A stretch of 64,000 bases of DNA from Trichinella spiralis (lineage: Eukaryota; Nematoda; Enoplea; Trichinellida; Trichinellidae), in the NCBI GenBank assembly GCA_000181795.3, contig CM012953.1, positions 12,190,782 to 12,254,781 of the forward strand, given 5' to 3'. Of the stretch, positions 12,870 to 25,295 are shown in pieces. A model generated the notes under the pieces. The model worked only from the letters and a program-made list of their open reading frames with translations, was not told the DNA's origin and did not search any database. Positions within the stretch are counted from its first letter, which is position 1. Each line of letters starts with the position of its first letter. The translations under genes were made by a program, and so were the position numbers.

Positions 12870-14374
12870 ATATACGAAGCTTGTGAAAAAAAGGCAAAGA
12901 ATTATTACGAATTTTTGAATGTACGAATTTACTTTGAAAATAGATGATAATCTATTTTATAAAAATAATAATTAAAATATTAAGAATTAATATTATGAAA
13001 ATATTTTTAAAAAAGTGATCAAATCAAAGCTTTTGATAAGCAAACGATGTGAAATAAAATCATGGAAAGCATGGAAAAGTATAAGTAAGCTGAACATTGC
13101 TTTTTCATTATTGTTGTATGCATGTATGTTGTATGTATGGAAACTCGCATACAATGCAACGAATAAATATATTTTACAATACTCAAACTCATCATACGGA
13201 CAGTATGCACGAAAAATATAAAATCATTTGAAAATTTGAAATTTCAACAAGGTTAAAAAAGAAACAAGCTCACAACCGTTTTTTAAATCATTCGAGTCAT
13301 TTGCTGTATGAAAATCAGTTTTTGTTTCACAGAAAATTTATAACTTATAGTGTTGAGAAATCTTTTCTCTATACCTGCTCATCACTACACAAAACTCCCC
13401 ACGGTCAAAAGGTGAGCGTCATGCTGTATGCTTGCCACAACTGAGGTGGTCGGATGTTGAAAAGGCGTCAAAGTGAAATAGTTCTGATAGTGCGGCTGTT
13501 CAGACCCAGCGAAGTCGCACAGTCTAATCGATTGCGCAACCAAGCCGATTTCCTAATTGTTTTTCGAGATTCAGACGCGGAGTCAGGTCAAGAAAAAAGT
13601 ATAAATACGAGTCAGGAAGGAGGAGGGAAAAATACTACGGATCACGCCATCTGTAAGATCGCTTGAACCGTCTTTTGCTTGCTATCCCACTGTTCCATTC
13701 CTTGTTTGAACTTAATAAATCGAATTTCATCACACACCTCATTATTGATTATCTATGAATAACATATACAGTCCACTACAAAAAAGATCTTTAAGTTCGA
13801 ACCAGAAAAATTTCCCAACATAGAATTAAACAAACTCAAAACATCAAAAAATTAATAGCATGAAAAAACAGGAAACTTCATTAAAATAATATCTCGTTTT
13901 TATAATCACAAATGTTTATAGATTATAAAACCTTAAAATCAAGGATGAAACTTTTTCTGGAATATTTCCCTAAAATACTTGAAATTTTTTAATACTGTAA
14001 CGAAATTTCAATGAAGACAAGTAATGCATTTTGAAATATGTTACACTTCTGGATTTACTTTACATTTTTTTATAACTTACCATACCATAATAAAAATTCG
14101 ATCAGTACATATTTTAAAATGCAGATAAAGTTAAATTCACTCCGGTTTACATAGTAAAGTTTATTATTATTATTTTCAAATCTCTTTGAAGTTAGTGTTG
14201 TACATACACAATTTTGTATAACTGAACTTCACGCTTTCTTAATAACAATGCACATTTGCTTAAATTTCATGTGAAAACCTTGTGCTTGAATGTGCTCTTG
14301 CAAAGTAATCGGCATTTCACAAATTAAGTTTATTTTCCTTCTAAATTATTAATATTCATTATGTTCATCACTGA
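12870..14374. other. Intergenic region with a GC-richer island at about 13370-13740
   Basis: Mostly AT-rich. The island at 13370-13740 is less AT-rich and includes a 70-codon frame (13454-13666). It also has a TATAAATA box near 13601 and an AATAAA at about 13715 followed by a short tail, in the order expected of a long terminal repeat. I could not find a matching second copy, clear target-site duplication or any reverse transcriptase. Confidence 0.35.
13370..13740 (+). repeat. Possible solo LTR or other promoter-bearing repeat
   Basis: The element is recognised only by composition and by the order TATA box, about 110 bases, AATAAA, then a CA-rich end. The boundaries are guesses. It could equally be a small non-coding transcription unit. 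Confidence 0.2.
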
Positions 14375-15431
14375 TTAATCATGTTCTTCGCAAACGCTCG
14401 CCTGTCGAACCACGTTTTCAGGTATCGCTTCAGTCAGCATTTTGGTTTTCAACAATAAAATCAACTCAATTTTAATTTCATCACCGGCACCCATCCCATA
14501 CCAAACTGTAATAAACATTTACATAATCTAGTGCAAAAACCAGAAAAAAGAAATCAAAGAAGGAACTTCGGTTTTCATGACAAAATAAAACCAGATATAT
14601 AACTAATACGTGAGTTCAATTCTTTAATTGAAGCTTTCAAATCGACGTTGCGCTTTTCCAAACTTTCCAGTTCTGCATCCAGAGCTAACTTCTCCATCTT
14701 CTTCCGCTGCCTGTACCTCTGTGCAGCTTCTTTATTCATGCGACGCTTCCGTTTGACATCACCCACATCACAACTTTTCTTTTCACTCCGGTTTCTTCTG
14801 TAGTTATGATCAGAAACTGACTTCACGTTATTTTCATCAATTTTACTTAATGCTGCAATAGATTAAAAAAAATAATGCATAAATAATACGCTACTTCTAA
14901 ACAAAATCAAACTTACTTTCACATTCAGATGGAGAAGGCTGATGGTTGTTAATCGAGGACAGATTATTATCTGCAGAACAAGATTCGGCCACTACTGATT
15001 CATTCAGCCTCTTTTCTTCATTCAACGCCGACATATTCCAATCACACTTATATTCGTCATCAAAAAAGTCCCCTGTCTTTGTTTCATTTCCGGCATAAAC
15101 AGAACCTTCCAACAGCTCATCAACTTTATTACTAAATTCCCAGTCTGACAATGATAAAAAGTTGTCAAAGCTCTGAATATCTAAAAGTTTCACATTGAAA
15201 AATGGTAACCCACTGAATTACAAAAAAAAGTTCAAAAAACCATACCGCTTTCACACCAAAGTTGCTTTAAATCATTTTCAGAGCACAAATCAAATGCGTC
15301 CAAGGATGACAAACCGTCCGTTTCCAAGTCACAGAAATCATCCAACCCCCTATAAAAAGTTGAAATTAAAAGGAAAACAATAATAATCAATAAAAAAATT
15401 CTTACCCAGAAAGTAAGTTAAAATCCTGCAT
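14375..15431 (-). CDS. ATF4-like bZIP transcription factor
   Basis: DNA-binding stress-response factor of the ATF4/CREB2 type. My model joins 15406-15431, 15246-15349, 14917-15180, a bZIP exon with right edge 14850 and left edge 14592 or 14610, and a last exon 14375-14505. The first two thirds are acidic and Ser/Asp/Leu-rich, like an activation domain. The bZIP has the basic region RRMNKEAAQRYRQRKK followed by leucine-zipper heptads (LALDAELESLEKRNVDLK). The RYRQRKK signature is the ATF4 class. If the last intron is not spliced, the protein ends at the stop at 14575-14577, soon after the zipper. The spliced form adds about 43 residues ending SVCEEHD and is phase-compatible with either donor. 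The first ATG gives the short N-terminus MQDFNLLSG. A further upstream exon (about 15503-15549) is phase-compatible but lacks an ATG. Confidence 0.82.
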
Positions 15432-18400
15432 ATTAATTCGATCAAATGCTGTGATCTGCTTTTGAAATGTAAAAACAGTTGAAAAATTATATAAAAAATC
15501 ACCGTCAAATAGTGAGACAAAATGCCCAAATGGAAAATTGGTTGTCCTCTAAAATATGCACATATTAGAAAATGGACAATTCAAACGAAAATTTATCTTT
15601 TAATTTAAAATGTTTTCAACTCTGTCATCCAAATAAAAATGATGCGAAAATAAAAGCAAAAATTAAAACTTAACATTAAATTAAGGAAGAAAACGTATTT
15701 TTGAAATCAACAATAAATAATGATTAGAACATCAATTAACATTTTTCAAAGCTTAGAAATACAATAAAAAGTGACTGAATTTAAAATTCAATAATTACAA
15801 CACATTTAACAGTTAACTGAACTAAAGCTTTAAAATTAAAGCGGCTTTAAAATTTTAAACTATAAGCATAAACTGGAAACTGATAACAATCGATAATAAC
15901 AGTTTTTTCAGTTTAAAAAATGAAAAATTAAATTGAAATGAGATAATTTTTCTTAAGAATTAACCATTTTAATTTAAAATTTTATATTCTGACAGATAGC
16001 TTTCAGAATTTGACCCGTAAAAAATAATGCATAAAACTCAGAAGGTAATATAGATAAACACATTTAATTACTTCTTTATCTATATTTACAAACTGTAGAT
16101 AAATATGTGAAGTTTTAAAATGTACCTCATGATTGAATTTTTAAAGACCTTTCTCAGGTCAACGGAATAATGGAACTCTTAATTACGACATCTTCAACGG
16201 AACAGGCATACGACAATGAGAATATAATGAAAGAAGCGATGTAAAGAGCCTATTGCATCATCATCGTCATTATTTGATTTTCAAGTATAATGTTACAATA
16301 AGTTATCGATAATTCAAAGAAAATATTGGTTTCTTTTTAATATGATATATAATATTGTTTTGTAGAATGAAAATTTTTAATATATTAAAATGTTTTATAA
16401 ATTTCAATTTTATGAAATATTTTCAGCTTACAATAATTTTTGAGACTATTTTGACAAAAAACAATAATAATTAACAATCTTTTTACACACATAAATCTTA
16501 AAATTAAATATCTCTTAATATCAGCACATAAAAATGAATATTAAAGCAAGAGAGAGATAACTTTTTGTTTTTATTTTAAGATTAAATGTGTAATTCCTTT
16601 TTTAAATAAAAAGTTGTCAAACGAGAATTTATAAAATTAAGTTTTACTTATATAATAAATTATTATTTATTTTTAGTTACGCAACATCTGCATGTTTAAT
16701 TTATAAGTTTTATAAACGCGCTATTGAAACGTATATTCTTCACAGTTTTGTAGTTGTCAAAAGAAAAAACATTGTCTTCATGACGTCATAAAAAGGAAGG
16801 GGCTGATAAATGTAATTTAAACAACATCAATCTCTTTTAGCAAAAATATGCAGATTCCGCTTTTTCAATTTCTTGCGTTTCAGCTTCTAATTTTTTCTTA
16901 TCTGTACTGTACATTCATCAGAAGATTGATTTGCATACATGATTTATCAGGAGAACATTTACTTGCGTTATTTTACTGCATTTTCATTTTCGAAAGCACG
17001 AGGAAAATGGGTAAACGCAAATGCAACATATTGACATAAAAGACATCCCTGTTTAAAGTTTTGCTTTATCAAATTTTGCGTAACCATGTCAAGAGGCCAA
17101 AATCCATTTATATAAACGGTATAGCTTTGCATGCTCATTTTCTTCTTTCCTGTTTGTTCCTTTAACTTCCCATCACTGCATGCCAGTTTTCACTAATGGT
17201 TGTTATAGGTATGGCTGATTTTACTAAGCATACGTTAAGAATTGTACATATTTTTAGTAACCTGTAGTGCACGCTTTTCTGTTCACAAAATAGAATATTA
17301 GAATAGAGAATTATAAAATCTGAAATAAAACATAATCTATAATGAACTTACGACGTGGCTAGTTCTGAATTTAGTAACTTGTAATTCGAAATTTAATAAC
17401 TTTACACATGCAAGGTGTTCAAAGAAATTAAAATTTGTTTAATAATTTATATACAAGATAAAGTTTCACAAGAAAGGCTCTCCACAAATGAATAGAATTT
17501 AATGTGATGCAAAAAGTGTATAGTCAACCCTTGCTGAAATGTGCAGCTACACATGCATAACTTTTTGTTATTAATCAAACAACAAACACCCAAAAACGTA
17601 GGGCGGAAGCGCTACTGTTGAAGATTATTTTAATAATTACTTGAAGTTTTTTTATTTTTCCACACTATCCCACTGATATTTAGAATTAAAATTGATAACA
17701 CTATTTATAAATATTAATTAAGTTCTTGCAGTGAACTTTGCATTACATATGTAGAATAATTTACGACTTTAGGCAAGTTCAAGATGATTTAAGAAATTTT
17801 CAGTCATTTTAAAAAATTCACTATCATACATATACAGAAATTTATTTGTGAAATGCAGTTTACTTTGAATTTGTTCACTTTACATATTGTGATTTTATTT
17901 CATAATTCATGAGCGAAATTTAATATCTGCTCGTTGTTGCGTAAACTTATGAGCATTGCGCATTGAAAGAGGCTTTGTGTGGTTTGTCAGTGTGTCTTTA
18001 GCGTAAGTTTAACGCGAGCAATTTATTTCAGAAATAAGTCTTTATTTAAATGTTCAATAGTTCATTCATCATTGCCATATCATAACGCATTTTTCATAAA
18101 CTTTATTTTTGATTACAGTAGTAATTTCTCAACTTGAAAATCAAGCACAATAGATAAATTTCTTTTATTGAAATTTGCTTTTTTAATTTTCTATAAATTA
18201 TTTTCAAAATTAAATTTAATTATGATTTTAACTTTATAAGATCTTCAGTTTTTAATTAATTAGCAATTAGATGTTATTTATAAATGTAGTGTATTATGTG
18301 GAAGCACGTGAAAAAAGTCAAAAAGCTTCACTTTAATTATGCGCAATTTTTCATTTCCTTCTTTTTTATTTTAAAAGTATTTTTTGAAGTATGATAAAAA

Positions 18401-19130
18401 AATCCGATGCAAATTTTTAGGTGAAAAAAGTTTCAATAAATTTGCCATTTTTAGTTCATCTACTGAATTACCAGTTTGATAGCTGATTTCCGTTACAGAA
18501 AAATTCCGCTCAGAACAGCAGAATTTCCGCCTGAGTATGAACATTTTTTAAAGTGGAAACTTTTGCATAAATAAATACTGATCGAATATTTGAAGTAAAG
18601 TGTTTGATTTGATTTTTTTTCTTTTTGATGAATGATTGTTGTGGTCGAGAATTCAGAAAATGTTGCTTCAGATGCAAGTTGCACTTTATATATTTACGGC
18701 AAGGAAATTACAATTAAAATTTTGTCCCGCGTCATCAAGAGCATAATTTGTAAATCTGTTTTAAAAAAAGTATGCGGATTGATTGAATTTGTTATGCTGA
18801 TATTGATTTGAGTAATTTGTTGGAAATGGCTAATTTCATATTTGTTTGTGTGCACAAAGAATTTTTGATTGTAATTGTGCATCAAGTTGACACTTTAGCT
18901 TGAGTTTTTCAGCTTGACGAAAAACAATAACGCTGAACAATTTCAGCAGTTGACGCCGGCTAATTTTGATTAATTTCTCTGATTCTGGGCCATAAAAATC
19001 TGTTACAACTGTTACACACGTCTTTTGCTTCAAAACGACTCGTTTTTCTTGTTATCATTTTGTTTATCTCATAGGATAGGCGTCCAATACTTTGTGCACC
19101 TTTGAAAGTCATTGCTGTAAAAGCGTGAGC
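15432..19130. other. Intergenic region between divergent bZIP and transporter genes
   Basis: This 3.7 kb is AT-rich and holds the promoters of both genes. It contains a perfect palindromic cAMP-response/ATF site (TGACGTCA, 16781-16788) followed by ATAAAAAGG, which resembles a core promoter. ORFs here (for example 16848-17039) look like chance. An acceptor-like TTTATCTCATAG at about 19062-19073 may precede the transporter's first coding exon. Confidence 0.45.
16781..16788. promoter_or_regulatory. Palindromic CRE/ATF site TGACGTCA
   Basis: Exact 8-base CREB/ATF consensus, about 1.35 kb upstream of the bZIP start and followed immediately by an AT-rich TATA-like run. Binding is inferred from the motif only. 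Confidence 0.45.
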
Positions 19131-22030
19131 ATGATGGAGGAGAATTTAGCGTTTCGCCAAAAATATGCTGGCAGTGGTGCAAATTCACCGGCCAAACTTT
19201 GCTTCAAATTGCGTCATATATCTTCGATGGCTAACTACCACGACAGTATGCATCTTATATCATGCGCAGAATTGTCATCAACGTAAGCAACAACTTGTTT
19301 TTTGTGCTTTACGCCATTTCTGCTTCTTGTTTTGCAAATGAATTTGTTTTTTTAAATATATTTTTGATTTTTTAGGTCAGAAGATTCAGAAGAGACAGAA
19401 TTCCCGGAACCGATGGACGGTGGGTATGGCTGGGTGGTGGTGTTTGCCGCATTTGCGGTGCATCTGCTTGCTGACGGAATTTCGTTCAGCTTCGGTGTGC
19501 TTTATCCGAGAATACAGAGTCATTTTAAAACGAACAAATCTGAAAGTGCTATTGTTGGAAGCGTTTTCATGGCGTTACCACTGCTTGCAGGTCCTTTGTC
19601 AAGCGCACTGATTGATCGATACGAATGTCGACGAGTTGCTATGTGTGGTGGTATTATCAGCTTTATTGGATTCTTTCTAAGGTTGGGAACATTTTGACCA
19701 AAATTATACCTGATAAATTTAAAATTAATTTTATTCTTCACTCTTATTAACAGTTGATTGGGCAGGCTTTGGCGAATTGCACTATGGCTATTTGCTTTTA
19801 AATATACAATTTAGAAAGTAATATTATTTTTAATAAAAGAAACAGTTTTTAAATTATTTAAATTATGAGAATTTTTGTAAACAGCTTTGCTTAGTTGTAA
19901 TCAATTATAACACCAAAGTGAAATGTTTCTAAAAGACCAATGATGACGTCAGTTATTGTACGTTGCTGTAATTGAGCGCCAAGTAATTTTCAATGGCATC
20001 TGTTACAATAGGATGGGAAATATCAAATAATATATATGTATATAGCATATATAAAAATGTTTAATGAAAAAATGTATAAATTTGTTTTTTTATTTGTTAT
20101 ATAGTCAATTTGCCTGTAATGTAGCAATGATGACGTTGACGTTTGGTGTTATGGCAGGACTTGGATTCAGTTTTTGTTTTACAGCCGCGATTGTTTCTGT
20201 GACTTATTATTTCGAAAAAAAGCGTGCTTTGGCTACTGGACTGGCCGTATCGGGTAGTGGTGTAGGCACGTTTATTTTCGCCCCAATCCTGGACCTCATC
20301 TTGAACCACTACAACTGGCAGGGTTCCTTGCTGATCCTGTCGGCAGTGAGCTTGAATCTTCTGGTCGCCGGTGGTTTGATACGCGATCTCCAATGGCCCG
20401 AAGACACGCTTGAATACAAGCAGAGAAAATTTTTGCGCAGCTTGCACAACACCAGTCGAATGCACAGTCCAAGTGTGGGGTCGTTGAATATCACCAATGA
20501 CCGTTGCAAGTCGACCCTACTCTTGCGTTCTTTGGTCGGTGACTTCGATGCCCAACGCAAGACCGTCTCTTTGCCGGATGTTCTCCTCTTTTCTGAACGT
20601 GACCAACAATCCAACTGCGATTTGCACGATATATTACCACCAGCTGCTGCTGGTCAACAGCCATCATTTTGTTCTAAAGGTAAAGCACATCTTACTAGTA
20701 CATCATTATCTGCATTTGTATGTGAACGTGTGTGTGAATTTTTGCTCGTCCTTCAATACAGGATACGCGGCGAGTCATAATCCATTATCCAGTCTGAAGG
20801 CACATAATTCCCCTTATCCTCAATACGATAGACAGTTGAACAAATCAGTTTCTGACAGTAGACTTCAACTCCATGTTGTCGACAAAAGGGACAAACAACG
20901 TTGCAGTAGCTCTGTTTCTGATCAAGTGTTGAATCACATCGCCGATATCAGCGGAAGTTCAGAGTCTGAACGATCGAAAATTGTATTCGACGTTGTCAAT
21001 ATCTCGCCAAATCAGATGGCCAAAACATCCACTTGTCCTCAATCCAATGATGAAGCGATCGGAATTGATATGCAAAATTCCACAGCCATTGCAATGAATG
21101 ATTGTCGACGTGAGAAAGAAATTTTTGTTGTTGAGTATTTCATACATATGTACGTTCTTTTTTTGCTTTTATTTTTGTAGATTACAAACCTGCTTATTTG
21201 AAACAGCGTAATCCTTTTGTTGGAAATCAGCATTGTCGTTTAGCTTATTACAGAGGTTACATAACATATTTTCCAAGATACAGCGCCAGGGTGTTGAGCA
21301 CACCTGCATTGGCGCACAGACCGAAATCCACGAAGAAGAGAAATCTACAATTTCGTCGCATGTTGCGCATGATTAAGCAGTCCATTATGAGCATGATGAA
21401 GTTGTTCAGAAATTGGCTTTTTGTTTTATTTTTGATTAGCAATTTATTATTGTACGCATTTTACGATATTCCTTATATAAATTTACCCGAATTTACCCAA
21501 GAACATCTCGGCATACCTGAGGAGCAGGCTTCGTTGCTTGTTTCAATTACTGGCATTGTGAACATGTTTGCGATGCTAATATTTGGCGCTTTGGCCGATC
21601 GTGAAGCGATCAATAACATATGTTTTTATGGTATTAGTACCTGTGTTTGCGGATGCGTTGTGCTCTCCATGCCTTGGCTGAATTGCTATTGGCAATATTG
21701 TATTGCTTGTGGCACTTTTGGCTTCTTCATCAGTGCAAATTATACTCTGACGTCGATTATATTAGTCGATTTGCTGACATTGTCTGATTTTGTCTACTCC
21801 TACGGAATTATGACCATGATTCAAGGTATTGGCACTTTAATTGGTCCTCCTTTAGCTGGTAAGAATTGAATCCGTTGCTTTCATCTAGTTTCTGCTGTGA
21901 CTTTATTTATTTAGGATTTCTATACGATCTCACTTCTAACTATTATGTGACGTTTCATGTTGGTGGAAGTGGAATTCTTTTATCCGGTGTGCTTGTGTTG
22001 ATGATTTTTTGTCTAGACAATGATGATTGA
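19131..22030 (+). CDS. Monocarboxylate transporter-like MFS protein (SLC16 family)
   Basis: Major facilitator superfamily carrier of the SLC16/monocarboxylate porter type, predicted in a cell membrane; the substrate cannot be told from sequence. Six exons (19131-19282, 19376-19681, 20105-20679, 20762-21109, 21181-21858, 21915-22030) join in frame to 724 residues. After a cytosolic N-terminus, the family signature DGGYGWVVV opens the first transmembrane helix (about residue 68). Six helices are followed by a long hydrophilic loop (very roughly residues 250-480) rich in Ser, Asn and basic residues, then six more helices. The signature [10 protein letters not shown] is in the last part, and the C-terminus is short and acidic (DNDD). 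The central loop is much longer than in typical monocarboxylate transporters. The first intron after the signature exon (19682-20104) holds a TGACGTCA site. Confidence 0.92.
19944..19951. promoter_or_regulatory. CRE/ATF palindrome inside an intron of the transporter gene
   Basis: Exact TGACGTCA in the 423-base second intron. It is a possible intronic enhancer element for a CREB/ATF factor; motif evidence only. Confidence 0.35.
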
Positions 22031-23598
22031 TTGTTAAACAATTTACCGATTTTTTTTATTTTGCAAAAATTGGTTTGAAATAATTAAGGACCTTATCTGG
22101 CCTGCCTGAAAAGTGCTGCACAAAGTTGCTTTGTTAACGAATTCGACCATCAGTAGTTATCTGGTATTTTTTTGCTTATAGAAAATTACAATTTCTGTTA
22201 TTTTGCAAATCCATTGGAGTGTTATTTGTCACTTTGTTTGTTTATTTGTTTATTTTGATCTCTGCATTCTGAAATTCATGTATTTTGTATTTCAAATTGG
22301 CGCGTCGATTGAAACCTGCCTGATTCTTCAGCTATTATCATTGCTACTATTATTACTAGTTATAATTATCAAGGCGAGGCTCTTAGTCCATCAGTTGGCT
22401 ATGATCTTATATAGTTGTTAAGTACTTTTTCCATCCTTAGTCATTCTCAGCAAATTTTATAATGTGTGTTGCTTTTTATGCCATAATTGTTGCATTGTTG
22501 TTAATCATTGTATTTTTTCATAATTTATTCAGTACATTGCCCACCTACCCCTTTGTTCAACACCTCCCGTTTAACCTGATTATTTGCATGCTTGATTTTG
22601 GAATTACAAAAAGTATTTTTCCCAAATTGCTTATTTTATATAGACGTGTAATATTTCATATAACACAAGCTTTATTATATGATTTTTGTATAATAAATAA
22701 TTAAATATATATCAATCGAATGAAATAAAAATTTTGAACTCATCCTCACTATTTATATTATACAAAAGCAAGAAAATTAATTATCAGAAAATAAATACAA
22801 AAATACTTGTTTCAAAGTTGCACAACTCTTCTAATGATTAAATATCAATAATTCTAATAATATTAAATAATGAATTATATTCTTTATAGAAAATAATAAT
22901 GCGTGTTTTTATGCTAAACTGTTATTTTAAATACGCTTTGCAAAAAAAATGAAATTAATAGAGATTTGCGAAATGTCTGTTGCTTTCCATTAGCGTTTTC
23001 AGTTTTGCAATAAGGATGTAGCGACAAAGTTTGTAGCTAAGGACAAGTGGCAAAGGGTTACTGCAAAGAGTATTCGAATTACAAGCTTTTTGTTTTTTCC
23101 CTTTCTGAATTACTCCTTAATTCAAAGGTTGGGAGTTTTCTTACGAGATCATCTCCATTCGGCAATAAGCATTGTATATTTCACAGGGCACACTGTTGCT
23201 CAAGGATGACAGTCAACAATGCTTATTTCTGAGCTGAGAGCAAATGTTTAACACCTGCTTTTTTTTCTGATATAATTTACGATTCAAATGATGACCATTA
23301 AAAAATCATGATAAATATTCATTAGCGAGAAGACTACTGCTGGCGTGAAGTTGCATCCTCCGTTTGCATCGCGTCTGCAGACAGTGTTGCTGAAGTCATC
23401 AGAAAAACAAGTGGATAGTAAACAGTGCATCCACTTTAAAAATATTCCTCTAATATACTACGGCTGAAGTTAAACAACGGAGATTCTGAACTAGTCCCGT
23501 TCGTGATAGTATTGAAGAACGACGAAATGATTCTTGCCAAAGGACTCTGAAAGATGTCAGAATCACCTCTGCACCTGAATTATGACTTCCCTGTCCAG

Positions 23599-23660
<62 letters not shown>

Positions 23661-24357
23661 CCTTGAATGAAGTCTTAATAAACAAAATTTATCTGAAAAA
23701 TTTCATTATGGTATTTTCAAATAATATTTTTACAGTATTCATAAAAATTTTACTGAATAACCATGGTTATAGTACGGTATGCGTAATATATGCCCTATAA
23801 TTGCGAAGTTCAGAAATTGAGAAAATATTAAAATAATATATACCATTAACGAAGTATTTGAATTTCAATTGGCACTGACAATGCCTCTGTTGAAGACAGA
23901 AGAAATTCCACTTTATTGTCTTTAATCTTACTGTAGTACGCTACTCATTTGAAGTATTTTTAGAATGTATATTGATTTCGTCAGCAATATCGTACTTTTC
24001 CTCGCATAAGTTGATTTGTGTCGTATGATTTGTATTATTTACAGACAACTGCTTTCTGTTGTTTGTTGAAATACTGGCATGTATTTTACTGGCGTTGACG
24101 ATAATAAAGAAGTTCCACCGGTAGAGTCGTACTTTTGCTATTGTTATAGCAAAATCGAACTTCGCGCTGAGAATTCCACACAGACAACTTGCTCGATTAT
24201 CAGTAATAGAGTTTTTTGTATAGCTTCTTTTTGAGTAACAATGAAAAGTGATTGCTTTCCCCATCTGACGAATAAATTTAATCACTTTAAGCAGGCACAT
24301 TAACAATATAATGGGTAATTTCTATTTACAAGAAAAATGCCAAATAAAAAGATTAGT
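22031..24357. other. Intergenic region between convergent genes, with a CA microsatellite
   Basis: This is the 3' flank of the transporter (AATAAA near 22726) and of mS23. It contains a long (CA)n tract. A less AT-rich stretch at 23320-23600 has no convincing frame. The ORF at 23941-24306 on the minus strand is Ser/Asn/Lys-rich with no recognisable motif, and I treat it as chance or 3' flank. Confidence 0.4.
23602..23660. repeat. (CA)n dinucleotide microsatellite
   Basis: About 25 uninterrupted CA units preceded by ATACATAC. It creates spurious Cys-Val and Thr-His ORFs on either strand. Confidence 0.98.
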
Positions 24358-24917
24358 TTAAGCTTCAGATTTTGACCTTTTAAACTCATCCATTAGATGT
24401 AGAAACGACCGCTCCATTTGATCCGGTTCGTCAGTTTCTTTTGTCGATTCCATAAATTTTTTCACAAATCTAAAAATAACGACTAACATTTTACAATGAA
24501 AAAGACGAATGGTCCGAAAGAGTGGTTAGTAGTTTTCACCTTTCTGAAGCGGGCATTCCACGGCTTGAAAGTAAATTGAATACTCCTGGATTTTTGAACT
24601 CTTTGAAAAATCGACTGAAACAACAAAACAATTAAAACAGTAAATAGTTTGTGCATTTGTGGTCATCTCATACAACTTATTAAACGAATATCCCAACAAC
24701 ATTCAACTTACGCCCGAATGAAATCTTCAGCATAAACAATTTCTCGCTGTACAGCATCTACAGGAGGACGATCGAAATGTGGATCAAATTTGGGTGGAAA
24801 CGCAGCGTATACGTCGTACCATAATGGACGATCGATCGGTTTCATTGACCCAGACTTTAATAATCCTCTGATTCGTGAAAATATGCTTCCTACTTTTTCT
24901 ACCCGGCTTTCTGCCAT
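24358..24917 (-). CDS. MRPS23: Small mitochondrial ribosomal subunit protein mS23 (MRPS23)
   Basis: Structural protein of the small subunit of the mitochondrial ribosome. Three exons (24712-24917, 24540-24614, 24358-24469) join in frame to 130 residues. The start MAESRVEKVGSIFSRIRGLL matches the conserved mS23 N-terminus. It is followed by PLWYDVYAAFPP and an EDFIRARF segment equivalent to the vertebrate EDRIRAKFY region. The protein is shorter than vertebrate mS23, lacking the variable C-terminal tail. It has no classic cleavable presequence, as in relatives. A TTGCGTAG acceptor lies 11 bases before the ATG, suggesting leader splicing. It sits head to tail with NELF-C/D on the same strand: that gene starts at 27065 and ends at 25296, leaving 378 bases between. 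Co-transcription is possible but unproven. Confidence 0.9.
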
Positions 24918-24928
24918 TCTAAACGATC

Positions 24929-24930
24929 CT
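24929..24930 (-). promoter_or_regulatory. 3' splice acceptor upstream of mS23 (possible trans-splice site)
   Basis: TTGTTGCGTAG on the minus strand ends 11 bases before the start codon, with no coding exon before it. Confidence 0.4.
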
Positions 24931-25295
24931 ACGCAACAACAATTGCAAAGGAGAAATATTCAGTATCAAGAGGTTGAATGATTTTATGCATGATTCGGTG
25001 TTATAATCAAATTTATTATAAATAATAAGAATTCAAAATTGACAGAAAAAAATTTTTTAATACAAAAGGTGCGTAGATTTAGCAGAAAGAGGAACATGAT
25101 TTTCAAGTGTAGAAAGTACAGTATGCAAAGTACTTACTTTTCAAAATGAATTGCTTTTTATAAAAAAAGAATTTTGAGCGTTACCATTTAACTGATACAT
25201 TATTATAAAATAACATCGTATTTAAACGTGGGGCAAATTATAAACTGAGGTATTTATGAGAGTAAAAATCAACAAGAATTGTCTTGCGATAATTA
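24931..25295. other. Short spacer between NELF-C/D and mS23
   Basis: 365 bases between two genes on the same strand, carrying the NELF-C/D 3' UTR and the mS23 leader region. No other feature is seen. Confidence 0.4.

Noticed and set aside
23450-23800. ORFs with Cys-Val or Thr-His repeats
   Set aside because: Translations of the CA microsatellite.
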